A program made the translations under genes and the position numbers. 64,000 nucleotides of DNA from UBA7359 sp041689615 (GTDB lineage Bacteria > Pseudomonadota > Gammaproteobacteria > Eutrophobiales > Eutrophobiaceae), in NCBI GenBank assembly GCA_041689615.1, contig JBDNFW010000039.1:62001-126000 (forward strand), in the 5' to 3' direction. A model generated the notes under the pieces. It ran no database searches and was not told the DNA's origin. It saw only the letters and a program-made list of their open reading frames with translations. Shown here one piece after another: positions 56,436-64,000 of the stretch. Every line of letters starts with the position of its first letter. Position 1 is the first letter of the stretch.

Positions 56436-57784
56436 CAACAAGCCTCCAATGCGTTCACCGCAGAAACAAACACATCACCGCGATGCTGGTAATTTTTATA
56501 CATATCGAGACTGGCGCAAGCAGGTGCAAGTAACACTATATCGCCTGACTCTGCTTGTTGATTAGCGCGACTAACTGCTTCGTCCATATCAACAACAAAC
56601 TCATACGGAACTGCCGTTCCAAGAACATCGGCTAACTTATTAGCATCAACTCCAAGCAACAAAACTTTCTTTACATGTTGTTTGGCGACAGAAGCTAAAC
56701 TGGATAAATCAGCACCTTTACTATCACCACCAGCAATCAAAATAATATTGCCCGTGTCACACAACCCTTTTATTGATGCGATAGAAGCACCGACATTGGT
56801 CGCTTTGGAATCGTTATACCAGCTAACATTATTTATTATTTTAACTAACTGACATCGGTGGTCTAAACCTTTAAAACTTTTCAATGTTTCAACCATCACA
56901 CTGACTGGAACATTAACTGAGCTTGCCAGTGCCATTGCAGCCAAAGCATTAGCGACATTATGTTCGCCTTTAATACCAAGTTCTTTTTGACTGATAATTT
57001 TTTTGTCACCCTGACACAAGAAAACTGCACCATCTTCTTTAATAACACCAAAACCATTTCCTGCCGGTTTAGATAGAGAAAAACTAATGCTTTGTCTTGA
57101 ATCATCATTCATCGCATTAACGACTTCATCATCTAGATTGATGACCATCAAACCTTGCCCTGAATAAATTTTATTCTTGGCGTTAATATAATCATTAAGA
57201 CTGCTATAACGATCCATATGATCAGGAGAAACATTCAATACCACGCTTGCATGTGCGTTCAGAGAAAAAGTTGTTTCCAATTGAAAGCTGGACAACTCTA
57301 AAACATATACATCAGGAGTGGGTTCGTCTAATAACTCAAGTGCGGGGGTACCCAGATTTCCACCGACACAGGTTTTCAACCCAGCATTGCGAGTCATCTC
57401 TGCGACTAATGTCGTCACTGTACTCTTTCCGTTAGAACCTGAGATCGCAATGATCGGCGCTTTTGCTTGCTGACAAAATAATTCAATATCGCCGACTACA
57501 GGAATACCTTGTTTTATAGCCTGCTTCACACTTTCGTTTTCAAGTGAAATTCCTGGACTTAATACGATTTGATCTGATGACAACAAAACTTTCGCACTAA
57601 TCTCACCAAGATAAACAGGAACTGATTCAAACCCGTTCTTTAATGCCGCTAATTCCGGTGGTTCATCTCGACTATCTGTAACAGCAATATTCAGGCCTTG
57701 TTTACTTAAGTATCGGACACATGAAAGCCCGGTCTTACCTAGACCAACAATAACCATATCGAAATGTAAGTTAGCTTCGTTCAT
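56435..57784 (-). CDS. murD: UDP-N-acetylmuramoylalanine-D-glutamate ligase MurD
   Basis: 449 residues. Uracil-binding MVIVGLGKTGLSCVRYLSKQ, ATP loop ISGSNGKSTVTTLVAEM, and NVSPDHMDRYSSLNDYI plus NDSKATNVGASIASIKG near the end are Mur ligase motifs. It adds D-glutamate. ATG 57784 has AAGG five bases upstream and gives the usual short lead to VGLGKTG; a TTG at 57826 with AGGAAG before it is a serious alternative that would add 14 residues. Confidence 0.94.
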   Translation of the reverse strand: MNEANLHFDMVIVGLGKTGLSCVRYLSKQGLNIAVTDSRDEPPELAALKNGFESVPVYLGEISAKVLLSSDQIVLSPGISLENESVKQAIKQGIPVVGDIELFCQQAKAPIIAISGSNGKSTVTTLVAEMTRNAGLKTCVGGNLGTPALELLDEPTPDVYVLELSSFQLETTFSLNAHASVVLNVSPDHMDRYSSLNDYINAKNKIYSGQGLMVINLDDEVVNAMNDDSRQSISFSLSKPAGNGFGVIKEDGAVFLCQGDKKIISQKELGIKGEHNVANALAAMALASSVNVPVSVMVETLKSFKGLDHRCQLVKIINNVSWYNDSKATNVGASIASIKGLCDTGNIILIAGGDSKGADLSSLASVAKQHVKKVLLLGVDANKLADVLGTAVPYEFVVDMDEAVSRANQQAESGDIVLLAPACASLDMYKNYQHRGDVFVSAVNALEAC

Positions 57785-57836
57785 CGTTACCTTTTTCGTC
57801 ATCATCTTTTCGGCAATACAAAACAAGTAATCTTCC

Positions 57837-58919
57837 TCAACGTATCTTTAGACTGGCAAGACCAATCAAGACTAGAATCACCGTCACAATCCAGAACCGA
57901 ACAATAACTCGGGGTTCCGGCCAACCTTTAAGTTCATAGTGATGATGTAACGGTGCCATTTTAAAAATTCTTTTTCCGGTTAACTTATAGGAGCCGACTT
58001 GTAAGATGACTGAAACTGTTTCCATTACAAAAACACCGCTCATAATAAAAAAAGCTAACTCTTGTCTAACTACAACAGCAATAACACCTAATGCAGCACC
58101 GAGTGCAAGAGCTCCGATGTCTCCCATAAAAACCTGTGCCGGATAAGTATTAAACCAAAGAAAACCTAAACCTGCTCCGGCAATGGCCCCACAAAAAATA
58201 GCCACTTCACCAACACCTGGCACATAGGGAATACCAAGGTATTCTGCAAAACGAACATGGCCTGTTGCATAAGCAAAAATTGCCAATGCGCCAGCAATTA
58301 ATACCGTGGGCAAAATAGCCAAACCATCAAGACCATCTGTTAAATTAACCGCATTACTTGAACCAACAATAACGAAGTAAGTCAACACGACATACAACCA
58401 ACCCAAATCGAAAACAAACGCTTTAACAAATGGAATAATTAATTGTGTTTCAACTGGAAGCGTTGCCGTTTGATATAAATAAACTGCAGCACCTAATCCA
58501 ACAATGGATTGCGCAGCATATTTATATTTTGCACTTAACCCTTTTGGATTGTTGTTAATGACTTTTTTATAATCATCAATTAATCCAATAATGCCAAACA
58601 ACAACGTAACTATAGTGACGACTAAAACATAACGGTTGCTAATATCGGCCCAACATAAAGTACTAAACATAATTGAAATTAGAATTAACAACCCACCCAT
58701 AGTAGGGGTACCTGATTTCTCAAGGTGCGTTAGTGGACCATCATCTCTGATACTTTGACCGATTTGATTACTTGTTAAACGTCGTATCAAATAAGGTCCA
58801 AAAAGAAATGAAATAAACAAAGAGGTCAACACTCCCAATATTATTCTTAACGTTAAATAACTGAATACATTGAAACCACTATCAAACTGAGCAAGATATT
58901 CTGTAAGCCAAAGCAACAT
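57837..58919 (-). CDS. mraY: Phospho-MurNAc-pentapeptide translocase MraY
   Basis: 360 residues and ten membrane segments. The conserved acidic motifs are LIDDYKKVINNNPKGLSAKY, NAVNLTDGLDGLAILPT and the His-rich KMAPLHHHYELKGW. MraY joins phospho-MurNAc-pentapeptide to undecaprenyl phosphate, making lipid I. SGTPTMGGLLIL is the N-terminal signature. It begins directly after murF, one base after its stop codon, and is followed by murD. Confidence 0.97.
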   Translation of the reverse strand: MLLWLTEYLAQFDSGFNVFSYLTLRIILGVLTSLFISFLFGPYLIRRLTSNQIGQSIRDDGPLTHLEKSGTPTMGGLLILISIMFSTLCWADISNRYVLVVTIVTLLFGIIGLIDDYKKVINNNPKGLSAKYKYAAQSIVGLGAAVYLYQTATLPVETQLIIPFVKAFVFDLGWLYVVLTYFVIVGSSNAVNLTDGLDGLAILPTVLIAGALAIFAYATGHVRFAEYLGIPYVPGVGEVAIFCGAIAGAGLGFLWFNTYPAQVFMGDIGALALGAALGVIAVVVRQELAFFIMSGVFVMETVSVILQVGSYKLTGKRIFKMAPLHHHYELKGWPEPRVIVRFWIVTVILVLIGLASLKIR

Positions 58920-60278
58920 TTATTCTTGTGCCTCCGTCAATGCATTAACTACGCGTTCCATCTGCATAGCACGCGAACCTTTAACCAACACGACGGAATC
59001 TTCATCAAGAAGATTCATCAAAGCTTCATTTAACTCATCATGAGATTCAAAATAAAAAGAATTAGAACCAAAACCTTGCAAAGTATTAATGCTTAATTTA
59101 CCTAGCGTAAATAATTTATCGACACCTAACTCCTTGGCCAATTTGCCTGCATCTTTATGAAGCTGCGCTGCTGTTTCACCTAACTCACCCATGTCTCCAA
59201 GAACGAGATAACGATTTCCTTTATATTGACTTAATACTTTTAATGCTGCGTCAAGTGAGGTTGGGTTTGCATTATAGGTATCATCAATAATGCTAGCGCC
59301 TTGCTTCCCGGGTTTTATTTGTAGTCGACCTTTAACAGGTAACATGTTTTCAAGCCCATCTTTTATCGTTGCCAAGGGCACGTCAAGATTTAAACAACAG
59401 GCAGTTGCAGCAAGTGCATTCATAACATTGTGTTCACCAGGAAGAGGTAATAAAATTTCAATAGAATTTTGAGCACAACACAATTCAAACTGAATCGAAT
59501 TACGCCCAGTTAAAATCTTAATGTTTCTTGCAATAACATCTGCCGTATCATTTTTAATTCCGAAACTAAACTGATTCAAATGCTCACAAGATTTTCGCCA
59601 GAAATCCGCATACTCATCATCGGCATTTATTATTGCTGTACCGGAAGACTGTAAACCTGAATATATTTCTGCTTTTGCTTTAGCAACGCCTTCAATGCTG
59701 CCAAAGCCTTCAAGATGAGCAGGCGCGCATTGTGTAATTACGGCAATGTTTGGTCTTGCAATTGCACTTAACCATTCAATTTCGCCAGGATGATTCGCGC
59801 CCATTTCAATAACGGCATATTGATGTTTCTTATCAAGACCAAATAAAGTTAATGGCACACCGATGTCATTATTAAGATTGCCAGAGGTTGCGTGCACTTC
59901 AGAAATCCTGGATAAAATACTTGTTACCATTTCTTTTACAGTGGTCTTGCCATTGCTACCTGTAATCGCCACTAATGGAATTGATAATTCATCACGCCAT
60001 ATTCTGGCAAGCAGCCCCATAGCCTTGCGTGTATTTTCAACTTGCAACAAAGGTTTTGTATGACTCACTTCCCGTTCGAGCATTAAAGACGATGCACCAT
60101 TATTTTCAGCTACTGACACATAATCATGACCATCATAGTTTTCGCCCATTAACGCAATAAATAAATTCCCATCTTTAATAGTTCGACTATCTGTACTACA
60201 ACCGGAAAAAATAATATCTTCACCAATAAAATTGGCATTAATTGCTGCAGCTGCTTTTGAAAGTGACATACTAATCAT
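58920..60278 (-). CDS. murF: UDP-MurNAc-tripeptide-D-Ala-D-Ala ligase MurF
   Basis: 452 residues. ATP loop ITGSNGKTTVKEMVTSIL, GNLNNDIGVPLTLFGLD, EMGANHPGEIEWLS and IDDTYNANPTSLDAAL are MurF motifs. It adds the D-Ala-D-Ala made by Ddl. The ATG overlaps the murE stop as ATGA (60275-60278), so the two are translationally linked. Confidence 0.96.
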   Translation of the reverse strand: MISMSLSKAAAAINANFIGEDIIFSGCSTDSRTIKDGNLFIALMGENYDGHDYVSVAENNGASSLMLEREVSHTKPLLQVENTRKAMGLLARIWRDELSIPLVAITGSNGKTTVKEMVTSILSRISEVHATSGNLNNDIGVPLTLFGLDKKHQYAVIEMGANHPGEIEWLSAIARPNIAVITQCAPAHLEGFGSIEGVAKAKAEIYSGLQSSGTAIINADDEYADFWRKSCEHLNQFSFGIKNDTADVIARNIKILTGRNSIQFELCCAQNSIEILLPLPGEHNVMNALAATACCLNLDVPLATIKDGLENMLPVKGRLQIKPGKQGASIIDDTYNANPTSLDAALKVLSQYKGNRYLVLGDMGELGETAAQLHKDAGKLAKELGVDKLFTLGKLSINTLQGFGSNSFYFESHDELNEALMNLLDEDSVVLVKGSRAMQMERVVNALTEAQE

Positions 60279-61807
60279 GAGTCACCTTCCGTCAGACGTC
60301 TTGCTAATTCACGATCGCTAAATGGCAATAATGTCGAACCAATTTGTTGCGTAGTTTCATGACCTTTACCGGCAATCAAAATCACATCATCTTTATTTGC
60401 ATTCAGAAAAGTATTGATAATCGCATCAGAACGATCATATTTAATTATTACTCGATATTTTTCTTTAATACCTTGCAGAATATTTTCAATAATTTTTTCT
60501 TCTGCTTCAGTTCGAGGATTATCATTAGTTAAAACAATTTGATCAGACAATGATTCAGCAATAGCACCCATTTCTGCACGTTTACCAATATCACGATCTC
60601 CGCCGCAACCAAACACACAATATAATTTACCTGCACAGTAAGGACGTAATGAGCTTAAAGCTTTTTCAAGCGCATCCGGTGTATGCGCATAATCTACGAC
60701 GAGTAATGGTTTAGGATTATTTATTGACTGGCAAGAAAAATATTCCATGCGTCCAGGAACACCTGAAAATTCAGATAATGCTTTCGCAACTTTTTCAGCC
60801 GACAAACCAGAGACACATAGCGAAGAAAAAGCAGCGAGAATATTTTCAATATTAAATGTGCCTAATAAATTAGTTTGTATCGTTACTTGATCCCCAGAAT
60901 GATTCCAGGGACTTTGTATCGTCAGCTTTGTTTTAAGCTGATCTTTTTCAATTTTTTCACAACAAACAAATGAAACATTTTTTCTTTTTATCTTTGCTTG
61001 AGTAGCTTTCGTTGAATATGCAATTACCTCTAAATTCTCCGGCAATAAATCGATAAGCTCAACACCATAAGCATCATCAACATTAACAATGGCATGTTTA
61101 AGCCCAAAAGATTTAAACAACTGAAATTTCGCATCAGCATAGTCTTTAAACGTTTTATGATAATCAAGATGATCTCGACTTAGATTAGTAAATACGCCAA
61201 TATCAAATTCAGTACCAGCAACTCTACCTTGATCGAGTGCGTGAGAAGAAACTTCCATCACGACAGAATCAACCTTGCCTATCCAACTTGAAAACAGAGA
61301 ATGCAACTTAACTGGATCAGGCGTCGTTGTATTAGCCGATTCTACTTTTCCAAATGGACCATTGCCTATCGTTCCAATAACAGCAGATTGCTTACCAAGC
61401 ATATACAAGACTTGCGCAACCATGTACGAAACTGTTGTCTTGCCATTGGTTCCGGTAACACCAATGACTTGCATCTGTTTTGAAGGTTCGTCATAAAATC
61501 GACTGATGATGATGCCAGCTTGCTTACGTAAGTTAGCTACTTTTACAATTGGAACTAACATTGATTCCAGATTAACTAATTCATCTTCGTCAATCAGAAT
61601 GGCAATGGCACCAGCACGAATTGCATCATCAATATAATCAACACCGTTAACCACTGTTCCGCGATAAGCCATAAACAAATCTCCCGGCTTAACTGTCCTG
61701 CTATCAATAGCAACACCCGTCACATTAATTGACGCATCAACATTAGCCGGTTCACTTAAAATTTCAGATAGTGATTTTGAAAAATTCATTTTTTCAGCCG
61801 TCATCAT
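60275..61807 (-). CDS. murE: UDP-MurNAc-L-Ala-D-Glu-meso-DAP ligase MurE
   Basis: 510 residues. ATP loop VTGTNGKTTVSYMVAQVL, and TTPDPVKLHSLF and DYAHTPDALEKALSSLR are family motifs. The specificity motif is DNPR (in LTNDNPRTEAEE), which marks addition of meso-diaminopimelate instead of lysine, so the wall is the usual Gram-negative type. The ATG at 61807 overlaps the stop of the small frame from hairpin element B as ATGA; no good ribosome site is seen, so translation probably depends on coupling. Confidence 0.95.
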   Translation of the reverse strand: MMTAEKMNFSKSLSEILSEPANVDASINVTGVAIDSRTVKPGDLFMAYRGTVVNGVDYIDDAIRAGAIAILIDEDELVNLESMLVPIVKVANLRKQAGIIISRFYDEPSKQMQVIGVTGTNGKTTVSYMVAQVLYMLGKQSAVIGTIGNGPFGKVESANTTTPDPVKLHSLFSSWIGKVDSVVMEVSSHALDQGRVAGTEFDIGVFTNLSRDHLDYHKTFKDYADAKFQLFKSFGLKHAIVNVDDAYGVELIDLLPENLEVIAYSTKATQAKIKRKNVSFVCCEKIEKDQLKTKLTIQSPWNHSGDQVTIQTNLLGTFNIENILAAFSSLCVSGLSAEKVAKALSEFSGVPGRMEYFSCQSINNPKPLLVVDYAHTPDALEKALSSLRPYCAGKLYCVFGCGGDRDIGKRAEMGAIAESLSDQIVLTNDNPRTEAEEKIIENILQGIKEKYRVIIKYDRSDAIINTFLNANKDDVILIAGKGHETTQQIGSTLLPFSDRELARRLTEGDS

Positions 61808-62058
61808 CCTGGAAATCTCGGTTGAATTCGTTTGAAGGTGCGTTTTTCAAGCTTAGTTGCGCCGACTAAAAAGCCGCACATAGCCGTGCTATGTAAGGTT
61901 TTTGCTGTCAAGCAAATGAGTTTGAAAAATGTGCCTTTAAATGAATAGACAAATGCATCTAATGAATATGCTCCTAACACCGAATGACGCCCTAGTGTCA
62001 TAGACACAGTAATAATTTTGAGTCGGTCAACTGAGAATTTCAGGATCATATTAGTCAT
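61804..62058 (-). CDS. Possible 84-residue frame spanning hairpin element B
   Basis: An ATG at 62058 overlaps the ftsI stop by eight bases and opens a frame of 84 residues that crosses the hairpin at 61826-61946 and ends on a TGA overlapping the murE ATG. It reads MILKFSVDRLKIITVSM, LGAYSLDAFVYSFKG, LICLTAKTLHSTAMC and ATKLEKRTFKRIQPRF. It has no recognised domain, and such a protein is not part of the dcw cluster in other bacteria. The frame may be kept open only to keep ribosomes moving from ftsI into murE. Whether it is expressed is unknown. Confidence 0.4.
   Translation of the reverse strand: MTNMILKFSVDRLKIITVSMTLGRHSVLGAYSLDAFVYSFKGTFFKLICLTAKTLHSTAMCGFLVGATKLEKRTFKRIQPRFPG
61826..61946. 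repeat. Long hairpin element B between murE and ftsI
   Basis: Left arm 61826-61884 and right arm 61888-61946 align over 59 bases with 40 identities and a three-base loop. Nine of eleven transition differences preserve pairing as G-U on the + strand. An unpaired patch of eight bases lies near position 36 of the arm. The element differs in sequence from element A. A smaller hairpin, GTGTC-ATA-GACAC, lies beyond it at 61995-62007. Confidence 0.75.
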
Positions 62059-63784
62059 ACCCTAGTACTTGTTCGGGTTTATGACTGTTCGCCATGATTG
62101 GGCTGGTAATCGCCGGCAAATCATCAGGTGGGATATTTAAAATTCGAAATGCGCCTTCCATTACTCGTGAAAAAACAGGCGCTGCAACAACACCGCCATA
62201 ATGACTATCCCCTTTCGGCTCATCAATAAGTATCACCATTGCAAAACGTGGTTGACTTGCAGGTGCAATTCCGGCGAATACGGAAAGATAACGATCATCA
62301 GAATAGCCACCGCGAATATATTTATACACTGTGCCAGTCTTGCCTATAACCCGATAGCCTCTTATAGCAGCACGCTTACCTGTACCTTCATCAGACACCA
62401 CCGTCTCCATCATTTTTCTGACTTGTCTGGCAATGTTTTCCGGTAACACGCGCTTACCTGAAACAGTGCCATTAACTTTGATAAATGAAATGGGTACCAT
62501 CACTCCACCATTTGCCAAAACAGAATATGCCTGCGCAAGTTGTAAAGGTGTAACAGATAGACCGTAACCAAATGACATGGTTGCCATTTCAACATCCGAC
62601 CAGGAATTATACGGACTTAAAACACCCGAAGACTCACCAGGAAAAGCGCTACCCGTAGATTGACCGAATCCGAATCTGGATAAGGCATCCCAGAATTGTT
62701 CCGGTTCAAGTGATAGCGCAATTTTGCTCGCGCCAACATTACTCGACTTCGTAATTACAGTTGAAACATCAAGTTTGCCATAGTTACGCATATCCCGAAT
62801 CGTGTGATCACCCACCTTATAAAATCCTGGTGAGGTATCTATTGCTGTATGCGGTTTATAAAGACCCGACTCCAATCCTGCTGCCACAGTAAACGGTTTC
62901 ATTGTTGAACCGGGTTCAAATACATCTGTAATAGCACGGTTGCGATAAAAAAGACTATTTAAGGTTTCGCGATTGTTTGGGTTGTAAGAGGGTTGACCAA
63001 CCATCGCCATGACTTCACCGGTTCTAATATCAAGCATCACCAAAGAACCACTTTTCGCCCGGTGATATTTAACCGCTGCTGCTAATTCGCGATAAGCTAA
63101 ATACTGAACACGTCGATCAATACTTAACCTGAGTTCTTTTCCAGGTTCGGAAGACTCAATACTTTCTATGTTTTCAACAATTCGGTTTAAACGATCTTTC
63201 AATACGCGTTTCTTGCCGTTTTTACCACTGAGCCAATCGTTATAAGCCAGTTCTAAACCTTCCTGACCTTGATCATCAACATTAGTAAAACCGATGACAT
63301 GAGAAGCAACTTCAGCAGCCGGATAATAACGTTTATATTCACGTTGTGTTGAAACCCCTCTTATTCCTAGCTCCTGTACTTTCTTGACTATGTCCGGCGT
63401 TGCGTGACGTTTTAAATAAATAAAATCTCGGCTAATACGAGCACGCAAAGTTTCATGAAGATTTTCGACCGTCATACCCAGAGCTTCCGCCAACTCAGGA
63501 AAACGCCCGACATCTTCAAATACTTTTCGAGGCGTCACCCATATTGAATCAACCGGTGTACTCATTGCCAGTTGTTCTCCGTTTCGATCAACAATGACTC
63601 CACGATGCGAAGGTATATCAACCACACGAATAGAACGGGCATCACCATGCTCTTTGAGAAAATCATTATTTAATAATTGTAAATAAACAGCACGCGATGA
63701 AAGCACTGCCATGCCACAAAGAAAAAAACTTAACACCAGCCAACGGCGTACGGGATATTGTGTTTGTACTGTGCGTAATTTCAT
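62051..63784 (-). CDS. ftsI: Septal transpeptidase FtsI (PBP3)
   Basis: 577 residues. One N-terminal membrane helix (residues 15-32) leads to the class B PBP dimerisation domain (HRGVIVDRNGEQLAMSTP) and the transpeptidase domain with the nucleophile Ser in EPGSTMKPFTVAAGLE (S-x2-K), SSN in ITKSSNVGASK and KTG in VIGKTGTVYKY. It cross-links septal peptidoglycan with FtsW. Its ATG overlaps the ftsL stop as ATGA, and its stop overlaps the small frame at 61804-62058. Confidence 0.97.
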   Translation of the reverse strand: MKLRTVQTQYPVRRWLVLSFFLCGMAVLSSRAVYLQLLNNDFLKEHGDARSIRVVDIPSHRGVIVDRNGEQLAMSTPVDSIWVTPRKVFEDVGRFPELAEALGMTVENLHETLRARISRDFIYLKRHATPDIVKKVQELGIRGVSTQREYKRYYPAAEVASHVIGFTNVDDQGQEGLELAYNDWLSGKNGKKRVLKDRLNRIVENIESIESSEPGKELRLSIDRRVQYLAYRELAAAVKYHRAKSGSLVMLDIRTGEVMAMVGQPSYNPNNRETLNSLFYRNRAITDVFEPGSTMKPFTVAAGLESGLYKPHTAIDTSPGFYKVGDHTIRDMRNYGKLDVSTVITKSSNVGASKIALSLEPEQFWDALSRFGFGQSTGSAFPGESSGVLSPYNSWSDVEMATMSFGYGLSVTPLQLAQAYSVLANGGVMVPISFIKVNGTVSGKRVLPENIARQVRKMMETVVSDEGTGKRAAIRGYRVIGKTGTVYKYIRGGYSDDRYLSVFAGIAPASQPRFAMVILIDEPKGDSHYGGVVAAPVFSRVMEGAFRILNIPPDDLPAITSPIMANSHKPEQVLGYD

Positions 63785-64000
63785 TTCGCTAATAACACCA
63801 CTGAGCTGTGTTCCGGCATTTTCATATCAAGCTTTGTTCGTGCAAATGATTCAATTCGGTCATTAATGGCCCAGGTACTTTGTTCAAGTTGCAAACGGCC
63901 CCACTCTTCGTTCAGTTGATCGCCTGTTCTTTCTAACGCTTGTAATTCTACAAATAAACGTCGTGTTTCATGGCGCGCAATGACAACTTGTAATGCCGAC
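63781..64000 (-). CDS. ftsL: Cell division protein FtsL (5'-truncated)
   Basis: The frame is open to the right edge; 72 residues are visible, so the N-terminal cytosolic tail and membrane helix are outside. The visible part reads ALQVVIARHETRRLFVELQ then LNEEWGRLQLEQSTWA, the FtsL leucine-zipper-like region and EWGRLQLEQ motif that pairs with FtsB. The stop overlaps the ftsI ATG. Assignment rests on the motif and the neighbour. Confidence 0.9.
   Translation of the reverse strand, partial: SALQVVIARHETRRLFVELQALERTGDQLNEEWGRLQLEQSTWAINDRIESFARTKLDMKMPEHSSVVLLAK

Overview
The window reads as a chromosomal segment of an AT-rich gammaproteobacterium. It has type IVa pili with PilS/PilR control, a complete dcw division and wall cluster, LpxC (so an LPS-type outer membrane), a BamD lipoprotein, ZapD and YacG. 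The order clpB-pgeF-rluD-bamD beside pilS/pilR, and pilBCD-coaE-zapD-yacG, resembles the pilus regions of Pseudomonas aeruginosa as I remember them, here joined into one stretch. No rRNA, tRNA, CRISPR array, prophage or insertion sequence was recognised.

Region 1 (1-15.4 kb) is a surface-glycan locus. After a truncated UDP-glucuronate decarboxylase-like gene and a GT-C membrane glycosyltransferase on the + strand, a long minus-strand operon runs from about 15.3 kb down to 2.56 kb. In transcription order it encodes a winged-helix/nucleotidyltransferase-like regulator, ABC exporter permease, GDP-mannose 3,5-epimerase-like enzyme, UDP-glucose/GDP-mannose dehydrogenase family enzyme, exporter ATPase with a Wzt-type tail, beta-propeller protein, three class I methyltransferases, GT-A-like protein, FkbM methyltransferase, GT2 and GT4. 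Its promoter lies inside a perfect 21-bp-arm palindrome, which suggests autoregulation. The product is probably an ABC-exported, O-methylated polysaccharide.

Region 2 (15.4-23.5 kb) links glycosylation and pili on the minus strand: pilS, pilR, pilA (sigma-54 promoter and terminator visible), then a TMTC-like GT-C/TPR membrane protein, a polyprenyl-phosphate sugar synthase-like GT2 and a GT4. The arrangement suggests pilin or surface-protein O-glycosylation. A small frameshifted membrane-protein remnant sits between regions 1 and 2.

Region 3 (23.7-42.2 kb) is mostly housekeeping: sucCD, nadE, bamD, rluD, pgeF, a glutamate dehydrogenase, clpB (sigma-32-type promoter), pilB-pilC-pilD, coaE, zapD, yacG, a Nudix/ThiE-TenI fusion and argJ. 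The PilB here lacks the usual zinc tetracysteine motif.

Region 4 (42.2-64 kb) runs leftward as ftsL-ftsI-murE-murF-mraY-murD-ftsW-murG-murC-murB-ddlB-ftsQ-ftsA-ftsZ-lpxC, then an M23 peptidase and secA, with a divergent DUF721/DciA gene. Most junctions overlap by 1 to 8 bases. Two different long hairpin elements are lodged in this operon, at murE/ftsI and murB/murC. Each is spanned by a small reading frame that keeps the chain of overlapping frames intact, and in both the arm differences are biased so that the strand antisense to the operon folds better.
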